Positions 45,954 to 55,698 of a DNA stretch of 64,000 nt are shown here, piece after piece. The position numbers were made by a program, and so were the translations under genes. This DNA comes from Microbacterium memoriense (lineage in GTDB: Bacteria > Actinomycetota > Actinomycetes > Actinomycetales > Microbacteriaceae): assembly GCF_025398275.1 (NCBI RefSeq), contig NZ_JAODOR010000004.1, forward strand, positions 1-64,000. Direction: 5' to 3'. How positions within the stretch are numbered: position 1 is the stretch's first letter; every line of letters starts with the position of its first letter. Below the pieces are notes generated by a model. That model had not been told where the DNA came from, did not search any database, and worked only from the letters and a program-made list of their open reading frames with translations.

Positions 45954-47102
45954 ATGGCACTCCTGCGCTCCGCACGATTCCCCGCCGTCCTCCTCCTTCT
46001 CGCTGCGGCGCTGGGGCTCGTGCTGGCGAACTCTCCCGCGGCCCCGGCCGCCTTCGCGATCGCCGATGCGCACGTGGGGGTGCCCGGCATCATCGACCTG
46101 TCGGTCCGCCATTGGATTTCGGACGGCCTGCTGGCGATCTTCTTCTTCGCGGCCGCGATCGAGTTGCAGTACGAACTCACGACGGGTCAGCTGAACTCCG
46201 CCACACGCGCTGTGCTGCCCGCGCTCGCCGCCGCCGGCGGCGTGATCATCCCCGTCGCGGTGTACCTCCTGGTGGCGGGCGGATCGGATGCCGCGTCGGG
46301 CTGGCCGATCCCGACCGCGACCGACATCGCGTTCGCGCTCGGAGTGCTCGCGGTGTTCGGTCGGGGGTTGCCGTCCACGGTCCGGGTGTTCCTCCTGGCT
46401 CTCGCGATCCTCGATGACATCGTCGGGATCGTCTTCATTGCGGTCCTGTTCACGTCGGACGTGAACTTCGGCATGATGCTGCTCGCACTCGTGTTCGTCG
46501 TGATCTTCGCGGTCTGCAGTCGACTCGTCGACACGCGCGGAGGCCGGTGGGCGGTCGCCGGGATGGTCCTCTCCGGAATCGGTACCTGGTACGCGGTACA
46601 CGAATCGGGCGTGCACGCGACGATCGCGGGCGTCGTGCTCGGACTCGTCATGGCACAGCAGCCCGCGCTTCGCGTGCGCCACGAGATCGAACCGTGGGTC
46701 AACGCGATCGTGCTGCCCCTGTTCGCATTGGTGGCCGCGCTCGTCGTGATCCCGCAGGTGTCGGCCAGCGAGTTGTCCCCGGCGTTCTGGGGTGTGCTGC
46801 TCGCGCTTCCGGTCGGGAAGCTCATCGGCATCGCCGGTGCGGGGTGGATCGCGCAACGTCTGCTGCGGGTTCCGTCGGCACAGGCATTGCCGTTCGGCGA
46901 CCTGCTCGCGGCGGGGGCCTTGGGCGGCATCGGCTTCACCGTCTCGCTCCTGCTGTCGGAGCTGGCCTTCGCGGACGCCCCCGGCATCCGGGATCAGGCG
47001 ACACTCGGCGTGCTGGCCGGTTCGGGTATCTCGCTGATTCTGGCCGCCGGGCTCGTATCCTGGCGGGCATGGCATCATCGACGGGTCCTGCAGGCGAGCT
47101 GA
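45954..47102 (+). CDS. nhaA: Na+/H+ antiporter NhaA
   Basis: 382 aa, 12 TM helices. Key parts of NhaA are visible: PTATDIAFALGVLAVFG (TM4 unwound region with Asp133 equivalent) and LALAILDDIVGIVFIA (TM5, Asp163/164 pair), plus GIGFTVSLLLSELAF near the end. Exchanges Na+ (or Li+) for protons for pH and salt homeostasis. ATG at 45954 is preferred over GTG at 45948 because GAAAGGTG forms the ribosome site. A ~50-nt leader follows the -10 at 45888. The 3' end overlaps mazG by 34 bp. Confidence 0.94.
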   Translation: MALLRSARFPAVLLLLAAALGLVLANSPAAPAAFAIADAHVGVPGIIDLSVRHWISDGLLAIFFFAAAIELQYELTTGQLNSATRAVLPALAAAGGVIIPVAVYLLVAGGSDAASGWPIPTATDIAFALGVLAVFGRGLPSTVRVFLLALAILDDIVGIVFIAVLFTSDVNFGMMLLALVFVVIFAVCSRLVDTRGGRWAVAGMVLSGIGTWYAVHESGVHATIAGVVLGLVMAQQPALRVRHEIEPWVNAIVLPLFALVAALVVIPQVSASELSPAFWGVLLALPVGKLIGIAGAGWIAQRLLRVPSAQALPFGDLLAAGALGGIGFTVSLLLSELAFADAPGIRDQATLGVLAGSGISLILAAGLVSWRAWHHRRVLQAS

Positions 47103-47830
47103 GCGAGGCGGATGCCCTCCGCGCCGCAGCCGACACGATGGCCGCGGTGCGCGCGCGGTGTGTGTGGTCGCAACAGATCACGCACGCCGATCTCGTCCCG
47201 TACCTCGTAGAGGAGAGCGCCGAGCTGATCGATGCTGTGGAGGTCGGAACGCGCGCCGACCTCCGCGAGGAGCTCGGTGATCTTCTGTGGCAGGTGCTCT
47301 TCCATGCGGCGATCGCCGCCGAGGATCCCGACGACCCGTTCGACATCGATGACGTCGCCGCGACGCTGTCCGAGAAGATGATCCGACGGCATCCCCACGT
47401 CTTCGCGGATGCCGTCGCCACGACGCCCGAAGAAGTCCTCGTCCACTGGAACGCCGCGAAGGCCGCCGAAAAGCACACCCGGCGCTCCGTACTCGACGGC
47501 ATTTCCCCGCACATGCCGTCCCTCTCCCTCGCCCAGAAGCTCCTCGGCCGTGCCTCCACGCTGGTGACCCCGCCGTCTGCCTCGGCCCCCACCCCGTCGG
47601 CGAGACACCCTCTGCGCACCGAGACACCGGCAGCGGAACGGAGTCTCGGTGCAGCGGTGGTGTCTCGCGGCAGCGGGGGCTGGAGCGGGGCGCAGAGCGA
47701 AGAGGAGCTCGGCGAGGTGCTGCTCGAGGCCGTCGGGGCAGCGCGCGAGCGGGGCTGGGATGCCGAGCGCGCCCTGCGGGGGGCGATCCGCCGCCTCGAG
47801 GGCGAGATCCGCGCGGCCGAAGCCGGCTGA
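47069..47830 (+). CDS. mazG: MazG nucleoside triphosphate pyrophosphohydrolase with a palindrome-encoded linker
   Basis: 253 aa. N-terminal MazG domain: RCVWSQQITHADLVPYLVEESAELIDAVE and REELGDLLWQVLFHAAIA supply the EExx(E)...ExxD Mg-binding residues; the fold continues to LAQKLLGRAS (~residue 160). A shortened second domain is at the C-terminus (EEELGEVLLEAVGAARERGWDAERALR). It hydrolyses NTPs/dNTPs, cleaning the pool. Between the domains, residues ~178-200 come from a 67-bp palindromic element (47601-47667), apparently inserted in frame. TATCCT (47056-47061) sits 7 nt before the ATG inside the nhaA gene. Typical proteins have CPWD where this one has CVWS. Confidence 0.9.
   Translation: MASSTGPAGELSEADALRAAADTMAAVRARCVWSQQITHADLVPYLVEESAELIDAVEVGTRADLREELGDLLWQVLFHAAIAAEDPDDPFDIDDVAATLSEKMIRRHPHVFADAVATTPEEVLVHWNAAKAAEKHTRRSVLDGISPHMPSLSLAQKLLGRASTLVTPPSASAPTPSARHPLRTETPAAERSLGAAVVSRGSGGWSGAQSEEELGEVLLEAVGAARERGWDAERALRGAIRRLEGEIRAAEAG
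47601..47667. repeat. 67-bp palindromic element inside mazG
   Basis: Left arm 47601-47625 and right arm 47643-47667 (25 nt each) pair at both ends (CGAGACACC/GGTGTCTCG outside, CACCGAGAC/GTCTCGGTG inside) with a mismatched middle of 7 nt; 17-nt loop. It preserves the reading frame of mazG. Confidence 0.75.
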
Positions 47831-47854
47831 CGGCGAGGGTACTCGAGCCCTGGC

Positions 47855-47939
47855 GTTCACAACTCCGGAGATCGTGCACCCAGCAGCTCCAATCCGGTGA
47901 CAGGCGCCCGCCGTGGACCGAATCTCCGGAGTTGTGAAC
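47855..47939. repeat. 85-bp element with perfect 18-bp inverted repeats upstream of hisS
   Basis: GTTCACAACTCCGGAGAT (47855-47872) and its exact complement (47922-47939) flank 49 bp. It occupies most of the 166-bp gap between mazG and hisS, which otherwise holds only the hisS start region. Could serve as terminator or RNA hairpin; its size suggests a repeat element. Confidence 0.75.
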
Positions 47940-47996
47940 CGCAGGCCCGGGATACCGCCGCGCAGCGACCGGCGGTCGACCTGGAAGAATAGGCCC

Positions 47997-49292
47997 GTGG
48001 CATCCGTGAACCCGCCGCGCGGCATGCGCGATTTCCTCCCCGCTGACAAGGCCCGGCGCGAGCGTGTGCTCGCCGTGATCCGTGAGCGCTACCGCGCGCA
48101 CGGGTTCGATGAGATCGAGACCCCCGTGGTCGAGGAGTACGCCCGCCTACACGCGGGCATCGGCGGCGACAATGAAAAGCTCGCGTTCAACGTGCTCAAG
48201 CGCGGGCTGGATGCCGACGCCGTCCGCGCCGCGGCCGACGACCCGGCGGCGCTGAGCGACCTGGGGCTGCGCTACGACCTCACCGTCCCGTTGGCGCGCT
48301 TCTACGCCAGCCACCGCGCGGAGTTGCCGAGTGTGTTCCGCTCCATCCAGATGGCCCCGGTGTGGCGCGCCGAGCGCCCGCAGAAGGGGCGCTACCGCCA
48401 GTTCGTGCAGTGCGACATCGACATCATCGGCGATGCCACCGCGCGCGCCGAGGCCGAACTCCTCGTCGCGAGCCTCGACACCCTCGATGCGCTCGGCCTC
48501 GAGGGTGGCTCGATCCGCATCAACGACCGTCGCGCGCTCGACTGGATGCTGGACAGCTTCGGCTTCACGGCAGAGGAGCGTCCGGGAGTGCTGATCACGA
48601 TCGACAAGCTCGACAAGATCGGCGTCGACGGTGTGGTCGCCGAGCTTGCGGAGCGTGGCGCGGCACCGGCCGCTGTCGACACGTTCCGCTCCTTCATGAT
48701 GCGGCCCCAGACCCTGGAATACCGCCCGTACGGCGAGGGCCAGATTCGCAAGGCGCTGCCTGTCGGCGCGCCCGACGACATCGTCGCCCACCTGGTCGCG
48801 ATCGGCGAGGCCGTCGCGGCCGCGCGTCCCGCGGCGGATCTTCCCGGCGAGATTCCGCTCGTCTTCGACCCGTTCCTCGTGCGGGGCATGGGGTACTACA
48901 CCGGCACGATCTTCGAGCTCGCGCATCCGAGTGTGGCGTATTCGCTCGGCGGCGGTGGGCGTTATGACGGCATGATCGGACGCTTCCTCGGCCAAGACGT
49001 GCCGGCGGTCGGGTTCTCGATCGGGTTCGAGCGCATCGTCGACCTCCTGAGTGGGGGAGAGGATGCCGCGGCATCCGCGGTCGTGCTCGTCCACGACCGC
49101 GACGTTCCCGTGGACGAGCTCGTCGCTCTGAAGGCGGCCTTCATCTCCGAGGGGTACCGCGTGCGCCTCGAGCAACGTACCAAGAACGTGAAGGCACTGC
49201 TCGAGCACGCCGCTGCCGACGACTACCGCTCGTTCGTGACCGTGTCCGCCGGTCAGACCCGAGCAGATCTCGATATCAAGCCACTGTCGTAG
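47997..49292 (+). CDS. hisS: Histidyl-tRNA synthetase
   Basis: 431 aa class II synthetase. Motif 1 region PPRGMRDFLPADKARR, motif 2 MAPVWRAERPQKGRYRQFVQCDIDIIG, HisA-type VRGMGYYTGTIFELAHP, motif 3 GFSIGFERIVDLL, then the C-terminal anticodon-binding domain. GTG start at 47997; earlier codons run into the palindromic repeat and are not conserved. Confidence 0.95.
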   Translation: MASVNPPRGMRDFLPADKARRERVLAVIRERYRAHGFDEIETPVVEEYARLHAGIGGDNEKLAFNVLKRGLDADAVRAAADDPAALSDLGLRYDLTVPLARFYASHRAELPSVFRSIQMAPVWRAERPQKGRYRQFVQCDIDIIGDATARAEAELLVASLDTLDALGLEGGSIRINDRRALDWMLDSFGFTAEERPGVLITIDKLDKIGVDGVVAELAERGAAPAAVDTFRSFMMRPQTLEYRPYGEGQIRKALPVGAPDDIVAHLVAIGEAVAAARPAADLPGEIPLVFDPFLVRGMGYYTGTIFELAHPSVAYSLGGGGRYDGMIGRFLGQDVPAVGFSIGFERIVDLLSGGEDAAASAVVLVHDRDVPVDELVALKAAFISEGYRVRLEQRTKNVKALLEHAAADDYRSFVTVSAGQTRADLDIKPLS

Positions 49293-49293
49293 C

Positions 49294-49340
49294 GTCAATC
49301 TTCTCTTGACAGCCAGTAGTGTCAAGAATAGATTGACACT
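49294..49340 (+). promoter_or_regulatory. Consensus promoter with two tandem GTCAA-N7-TTGAC operators
   Basis: -35 TTGACA (49306-49311), 17-bp spacer, -10 TAGATT (49329-49334), ATG 6 nt later. Two copies of GTCAA-N7-TTGAC (49294-49310 and 49321-49337) lie 27 bp apart, the first over the -35 and the second over the -10; the second extends to AGTGTCAA/TTGACACT (49318-49340). This is the best promoter in the window and clearly repressible. Confidence 0.88.
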
Positions 49341-49598
49341 ATGACCACGACATCAGACAGTGCTTCGCGCACCCTCCGTCGCATCACTCTCGTCTCGATC
49401 GTCACCTTCGCCCTCGGCGCGATCATCGTCCTGTGTGGGATCGGCCTGGACTGGGGCGGATTCGGCGGTGGCATGGCGATCGGCGCCGGCGGCGGCCTCT
49501 GCCTCGTCGGCGCGTACTTCGCCGGCTTCGCCAACGGCTTCCGGCGGGGTCCGGGCAGTGGGGCCTCGTGGTTGCCCAGTCGCGGCCCGGCGGAATGA
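49341..49598 (+). CDS. Small two-helix membrane protein under operator control
   Basis: 85 aa. Two TM segments (~residues 14-33 and ~42-64, the second very Gly-rich: GGGMAIGAGGGLCLVGAYF) and a basic C-terminus. No family recognised. Its ATG is 6 nt after the -10, so the mRNA is leaderless. The stop overlaps the start of the following HTH protein (ATGA), making the two a translationally coupled pair. Confidence 0.8.
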   Translation: MTTTSDSASRTLRRITLVSIVTFALGAIIVLCGIGLDWGGFGGGMAIGAGGGLCLVGAYFAGFANGFRRGPGSGASWLPSRGPAE

Positions 49599-50146
49599 GT
49601 GAGCTGGCCGACGCCGTCGGACGCGCCGTCGTCGACGCGGCAGGAGTTTCCGGCGACACCCTCGGCATGGACGACCACCTCGCGCTCGTCTCCGCGAGCG
49701 CCCGGGCCGAAGACGCCGCACGCGCCCTCTTGCAGCGAGCTGTCTCGGCGGCCCGTGCCAGTGGTGCCAGTTGGGCGGTGATCGGCGGCGAACTGCGCAT
49801 GTCCCGCCAGGCGGCGCAGCAGCGCTTCGGCGGGGCGGCGGCGTCTGCCGACAGCGACGTGTCGGACCAGGAGACGTCCTCCGTGCCGGAGGAGCGCTGG
49901 TTGGGCCCCGTGACGGCTTTCGACGAGATGGCTGAGCTCGATCTCGCCGGACGTGTGGGGTGGCGCACCGTCGAGGTGGGCATGTTCACGCATCGAATGA
50001 TCCGCACCCCCACGCAGTGGGCGCATCGCCGCATCCTGTGGCGCGCCTCGCTTGCGACTGAGCGGGCGGAAGGGTGGATCGTCGGTTGCCGCGCATTCCC
50101 GTGGATCTACCTGGTGCGCGACCTCGGAGTACCGGCGGAGTCCTGA
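49595..50146 (+). CDS. Putative HTH regulator paired with a membrane protein
   Basis: 183 aa. Residues ~57-78 (SWAVIGGELRMSRQAAQQRF) have the look of a helix-turn-helix of the type found in small actinobacterial DNA-binding proteins. The C-terminal half (WLGPVTAFDEMAEL, then GWRTVEVGMFTHRMIRTPTQWAHRR) is unfamiliar to me. As the only DNA-binding candidate in the pair, it may bind the tandem operators at 49294-49340 and autoregulate. ATG overlaps the preceding stop by 4 bp. No known system name. Confidence 0.7.
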   Translation: MSELADAVGRAVVDAAGVSGDTLGMDDHLALVSASARAEDAARALLQRAVSAARASGASWAVIGGELRMSRQAAQQRFGGAAASADSDVSDQETSSVPEERWLGPVTAFDEMAELDLAGRVGWRTVEVGMFTHRMIRTPTQWAHRRILWRASLATERAEGWIVGCRAFPWIYLVRDLGVPAES

Positions 50147-50162
50147 CAGAAGGATCACAAAC

Positions 50163-50182
50163 TGTTCTATTTGTTATAGAAT
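50163..50182 (+). promoter_or_regulatory. GntR operator and -10 box
   Basis: TTCTAT (50165-50170), 5 bp, ATAGAA (50176-50181): inverted repeat overlapping the -10 TAGAAT (50177-50182), which lies 6 nt before the GntR start codon. Typical autoregulatory site of a YtrA-type GntR regulator. Confidence 0.7.
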
Positions 50183-50188
50183 ACAGTC

Positions 50189-50546
50189 ATGCTCCTGCGC
50201 ATCGATCCCCACAGTGCCGAGCCGCTGTTCGCCCAAGTGGCGGCGGCCGTGCGCGCCGATGTCGCGGCGGGGCGCCTGCGCGTCGGAGAGCGGCTGCCGG
50301 CGGCACGCGACGTCGCGAAGGCTGCGGACATCAATCTGCACACCGTCCTGCGGGCCTATCAGGTCCTCCGCGATGAGGGGCTCGTCGACATGCGGCGCGG
50401 TCGTGGTGCGGTGATCACGGACGCCGCCGCGGCCATCGCCGCACTCCAGGGTGACATCGCCGCACTCCGAGAGCGTGCCCGCGCTCTCGGTCTCTCGCCC
50501 GACACATTGGCCTCCCTCCTCCGCGAGGGCGACGAAGGGAACTCTC

Positions 50547-50557
<11 letters not shown>
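50189..50557 (+). CDS. GntR-family regulator, YtrA subfamily
   Basis: 122 aa. Winged-helix domain (PLFAQVAAAVRADVAAGRLRVGERLPAARDVAKAADINLHTVLRAYQVLRDEGLV) and a short helical dimerisation tail, the YtrA layout. Leaderless start. Overlaps the downstream DUF1648 gene by 11 bp; such pairs usually control membrane-transport or envelope functions. Confidence 0.92.
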
Positions 50558-53259
<2,702 letters not shown>

Positions 53260-53292
53260 TGCACGACTGAGACACTGACGAGAGGGGGAGCC

Positions 53293-53778
53293 GTGGCGAA
53301 GACGACGGCTCCCCCTTCTCGTTCCCCTGGCGACCGTCGTGCGCCGGTCGACGTGCGCGACTGGGTCGGCGGCATCCGGTTCTCGGCTTTCACCGGCATC
53401 ATGCTGGGGCTCGTCGTCCTCGCCGTGTTCACGCTCGTTCCCACCGTCGGCACCTACATCGACCAGCGTCAACAGATCGCGGCGCTCGAGCGCTCGGTCG
53501 AGGTCAGCACTGACGAGGTCGCGGCGCTCGAGGCTGAGAGCGAGCGCTGGGCCGACACGGCGTACGTGACATCGCAGGCACGCTCGCGCCTGTACTACAA
53601 GAAGCCGGGCGAGGTCGTCTATCTCGTCGACAATGACCTGCCCGACACCGCGATCCCGCAGGAGCAGGCGGCGGTCAGCGACGAGGTCGAAGAGACGAAG
53701 AACGACTGGATGGCTCAGTTCGTCCGCTCTGTCACCGGCGCCGGCCTGGCGGAGACCGTGACCGGGCCCACCGACTGA
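53293..53778 (+). CDS. FtsB/DivIC-like septum formation initiator
   Basis: 161 aa. One TM helix (~residues 32-53) followed by a coiled coil (YIDQRQQIAALERSVEVSTDEVAALEAESERW) and the family segment ARSRLYYKKPGEVVYLVD. Type II membrane protein of the divisome. GTG start with GAGGGGGAG ribosome site. The eno-ftsB-DUF501 order is conserved in actinobacteria. Confidence 0.92.
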   Translation: MAKTTAPPSRSPGDRRAPVDVRDWVGGIRFSAFTGIMLGLVVLAVFTLVPTVGTYIDQRQQIAALERSVEVSTDEVAALEAESERWADTAYVTSQARSRLYYKKPGEVVYLVDNDLPDTAIPQEQAAVSDEVEETKNDWMAQFVRSVTGAGLAETVTGPTD

Positions 53779-53825
53779 CACGCGCGTTCCAGCGCCTCCT
53801 CAGGACCTCCCGGTAGCCTGGACCT

Positions 53826-54353
53826 GTGCCCCATCCGACGCTCAGCCCTGCCACCGATGCCGACCTCGAGGTCATGCGTGAACAGCTGGGGCGCCCGATG
53901 CGCGGCGTCGTCGGAATCGCGGCGCGATGCGTGTGCGGCAACCCGACCGTCGTCGCGACCGAACCCCGCCTTGCGGACGGCACCCCGTTCCCGACGTTCT
54001 ACTACCTGACACATCCGGGCGCGACGGCCGCGATGTCGGCGCTCGAAGCCGATCAGGTCATGAAGGAGTTCTCCGACCTCCTCGCAGACGATGAGGACGT
54101 CGCTGCGGCGTACAGTGCCGCTCACGCGGCGTACCTCGGTGACCGCGCGGTGTACGGCGAGGTGTCCGAGATCGAGGGAATCTCCGCGGGTGGCATGCCC
54201 ACACGCGTCAAATGCCTGCACGCTCTCGCCGGGCATGCCCTGGCGGCGGGACCCGGTGTCAATCCGATCGGCGACCTCGCGCTCGCGCGGGGTGACTGGT
54301 CGCCGACGCGCTGCACGTGCGTGAACCCCGGTGCCCTGCCCGGAGTCGCATGA
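53826..54353 (+). CDS. DUF501-family protein
   Basis: 175 aa. Conserved Cys-containing segments (GIAARCVCGNPTVVATEPRLADGTPFPT, TRVKCLHAL, PTRCTC) characterise the DUF501 family. Function unknown. GTG start lies 6 nt after TAGCCT (53814-53819), so leaderless. The stop overlaps the next start by 4 bp. Confidence 0.92.
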   Translation: MPHPTLSPATDADLEVMREQLGRPMRGVVGIAARCVCGNPTVVATEPRLADGTPFPTFYYLTHPGATAAMSALEADQVMKEFSDLLADDEDVAAAYSAAHAAYLGDRAVYGEVSEIEGISAGGMPTRVKCLHALAGHALAAGPGVNPIGDLALARGDWSPTRCTCVNPGALPGVA

Positions 54354-55678
54354 TCGGCCGGGTCATCCGGGCGTGGGGTGCGTTCGTCCTGATCGTCGTC
54401 TGCGCGACCGGGGCCGCAGCCGTCCCTCCGCAGGTCGACCCGGGGGAGTTGCTGCCCGAACAGGTGGCCCCGACGATGGCCGTCGATCCCGTGCGCAGCG
54501 CTCAGTACTGGCTGGACGAGTACGGCATCCGTGAGGCGTGGAAGACGACGAAGGGCAAGGGCACGCGGATCGCTATCATCGACACCGGCATCGGGCGCGG
54601 TCCGGTCGAGTTCTCCGGAGCCGTCGCGGGGGGCGCCGACTTCTCCGGAGTGGGGGCGAGCGACGGTCGCACCCCGGTGGGCGCCGTCGATTCGAGTCAC
54701 GGAAGCTGGGTCGCGTCCCTCGCCGCCGCCCGCGGAACCGGACCCGACACCGGAATGATCGGTGTCGCCCCGGAAGCCGAGTTGCTGGCGATCTCGGTCG
54801 GGTTCGGGTCCGCGTCGAGCGTGCCGTTCGTCGAGCAGGTCGCGAGCGCCATACGCTGGGCCGTCGACAACGGCGCCGATGTCATCAACCTGTCGTTCAC
54901 GACGAACACCCTGACCTGGGATCGCGCGTGGGATGACGCGTTCCTCTACGCGTTCCAGAACGACGTCGTCATCGTCGTCGCAGCGGGCAACAAGGGCACG
55001 GGAACAGACCAGGTCGGTGCGCCCGCGACGATCCCGGGTGTCTTGACGGTGGGTGGGGTCGACCGGGCGGGCGTTGCCAGCAAGGAAGCGTCGACGCAGG
55101 GGATCACGATCGGCATCTCCGCACCGAGCGAGAAGCTGCTCGGTGTCTCCGCCGACGGCACGATCGTCGAGTGGAACGGCACGAGCGGCGCCGCGCCCCT
55201 CGTCGCGGGCATCGCCGCGCTCGTGCGTGCCGCGCACCCCGAGATGGATGCCGCCAACGTCATCAACCACATCATCCGGACGGCGCGCCCGGCGGCGGGC
55301 GGTGCAGGTTTGTCCACCGCGCTCTACCGCGCCCTGTACGGGTACGGGTTGGTGGATGCCGCGGCTGCGGTCACGGCATCCCTCCCGTCCGTTGCGGTCA
55401 ACCCGATGGGCGATCTGGCCGAGTGGATTCGGCTGTACCGACGCGCGGAAGTGTCGCCCGCGCCGAACGAGACCACCGTCGCCGTCGACATTCCGCAGCT
55501 GCCGGAAGCCGACCCGCCCACGCGTGTCACCCCCCTGCTTCCGAGCGCCGAGACCCTGCGGTACGGCACCGTGCCGCTCGTGGCCGGTACCCTGGCCGCT
55601 ATACTGGTGGCGCTCGGTGTCACCGCTGCTGCCCGGCGCATTCGATCGGCGCGCGCTCCGCGTAGTCCGAGCCGTTGA
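54350..55678 (+). CDS. Membrane-anchored subtilisin-like serine protease (S8)
   Basis: 442 aa. N-terminal signal peptide (~residues 8-27), catalytic triad Asp in AIIDTGIG, His in DSSHGSWVAS, Ser in NGTSGAAPLVAG, and a C-terminal TM helix (~405-428) with a basic cytosolic tail. The layout is mycosin-like, but no ESX genes are nearby. Cotranscribed with DUF501 through an ATGA overlap; a substrate is not indicated. Confidence 0.9.
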   Translation: MIGRVIRAWGAFVLIVVCATGAAAVPPQVDPGELLPEQVAPTMAVDPVRSAQYWLDEYGIREAWKTTKGKGTRIAIIDTGIGRGPVEFSGAVAGGADFSGVGASDGRTPVGAVDSSHGSWVASLAAARGTGPDTGMIGVAPEAELLAISVGFGSASSVPFVEQVASAIRWAVDNGADVINLSFTTNTLTWDRAWDDAFLYAFQNDVVIVVAAGNKGTGTDQVGAPATIPGVLTVGGVDRAGVASKEASTQGITIGISAPSEKLLGVSADGTIVEWNGTSGAAPLVAGIAALVRAAHPEMDAANVINHIIRTARPAAGGAGLSTALYRALYGYGLVDAAAAVTASLPSVAVNPMGDLAEWIRLYRRAEVSPAPNETTVAVDIPQLPEADPPTRVTPLLPSAETLRYGTVPLVAGTLAAILVALGVTAAARRIRSARAPRSPSR

Positions 55679-55698
55679 TTCAAGGAGTCCTTCCACCT

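Noticed and set aside
45902-46417. Long plus-strand frame starting near the nhaA TSS, overlapping nhaA
   Set aside because: Its translation is Arg/Ala/Gly-rich without domains and it overlaps the well-conserved nhaA; treated as an out-of-frame shadow.
54350-55678. Subtilisin-like protein as a mycosin of a type VII secretion locus
   Set aside because: No EccB/C/D/E or WXG100 genes in the window. Only the protease layout is shared.
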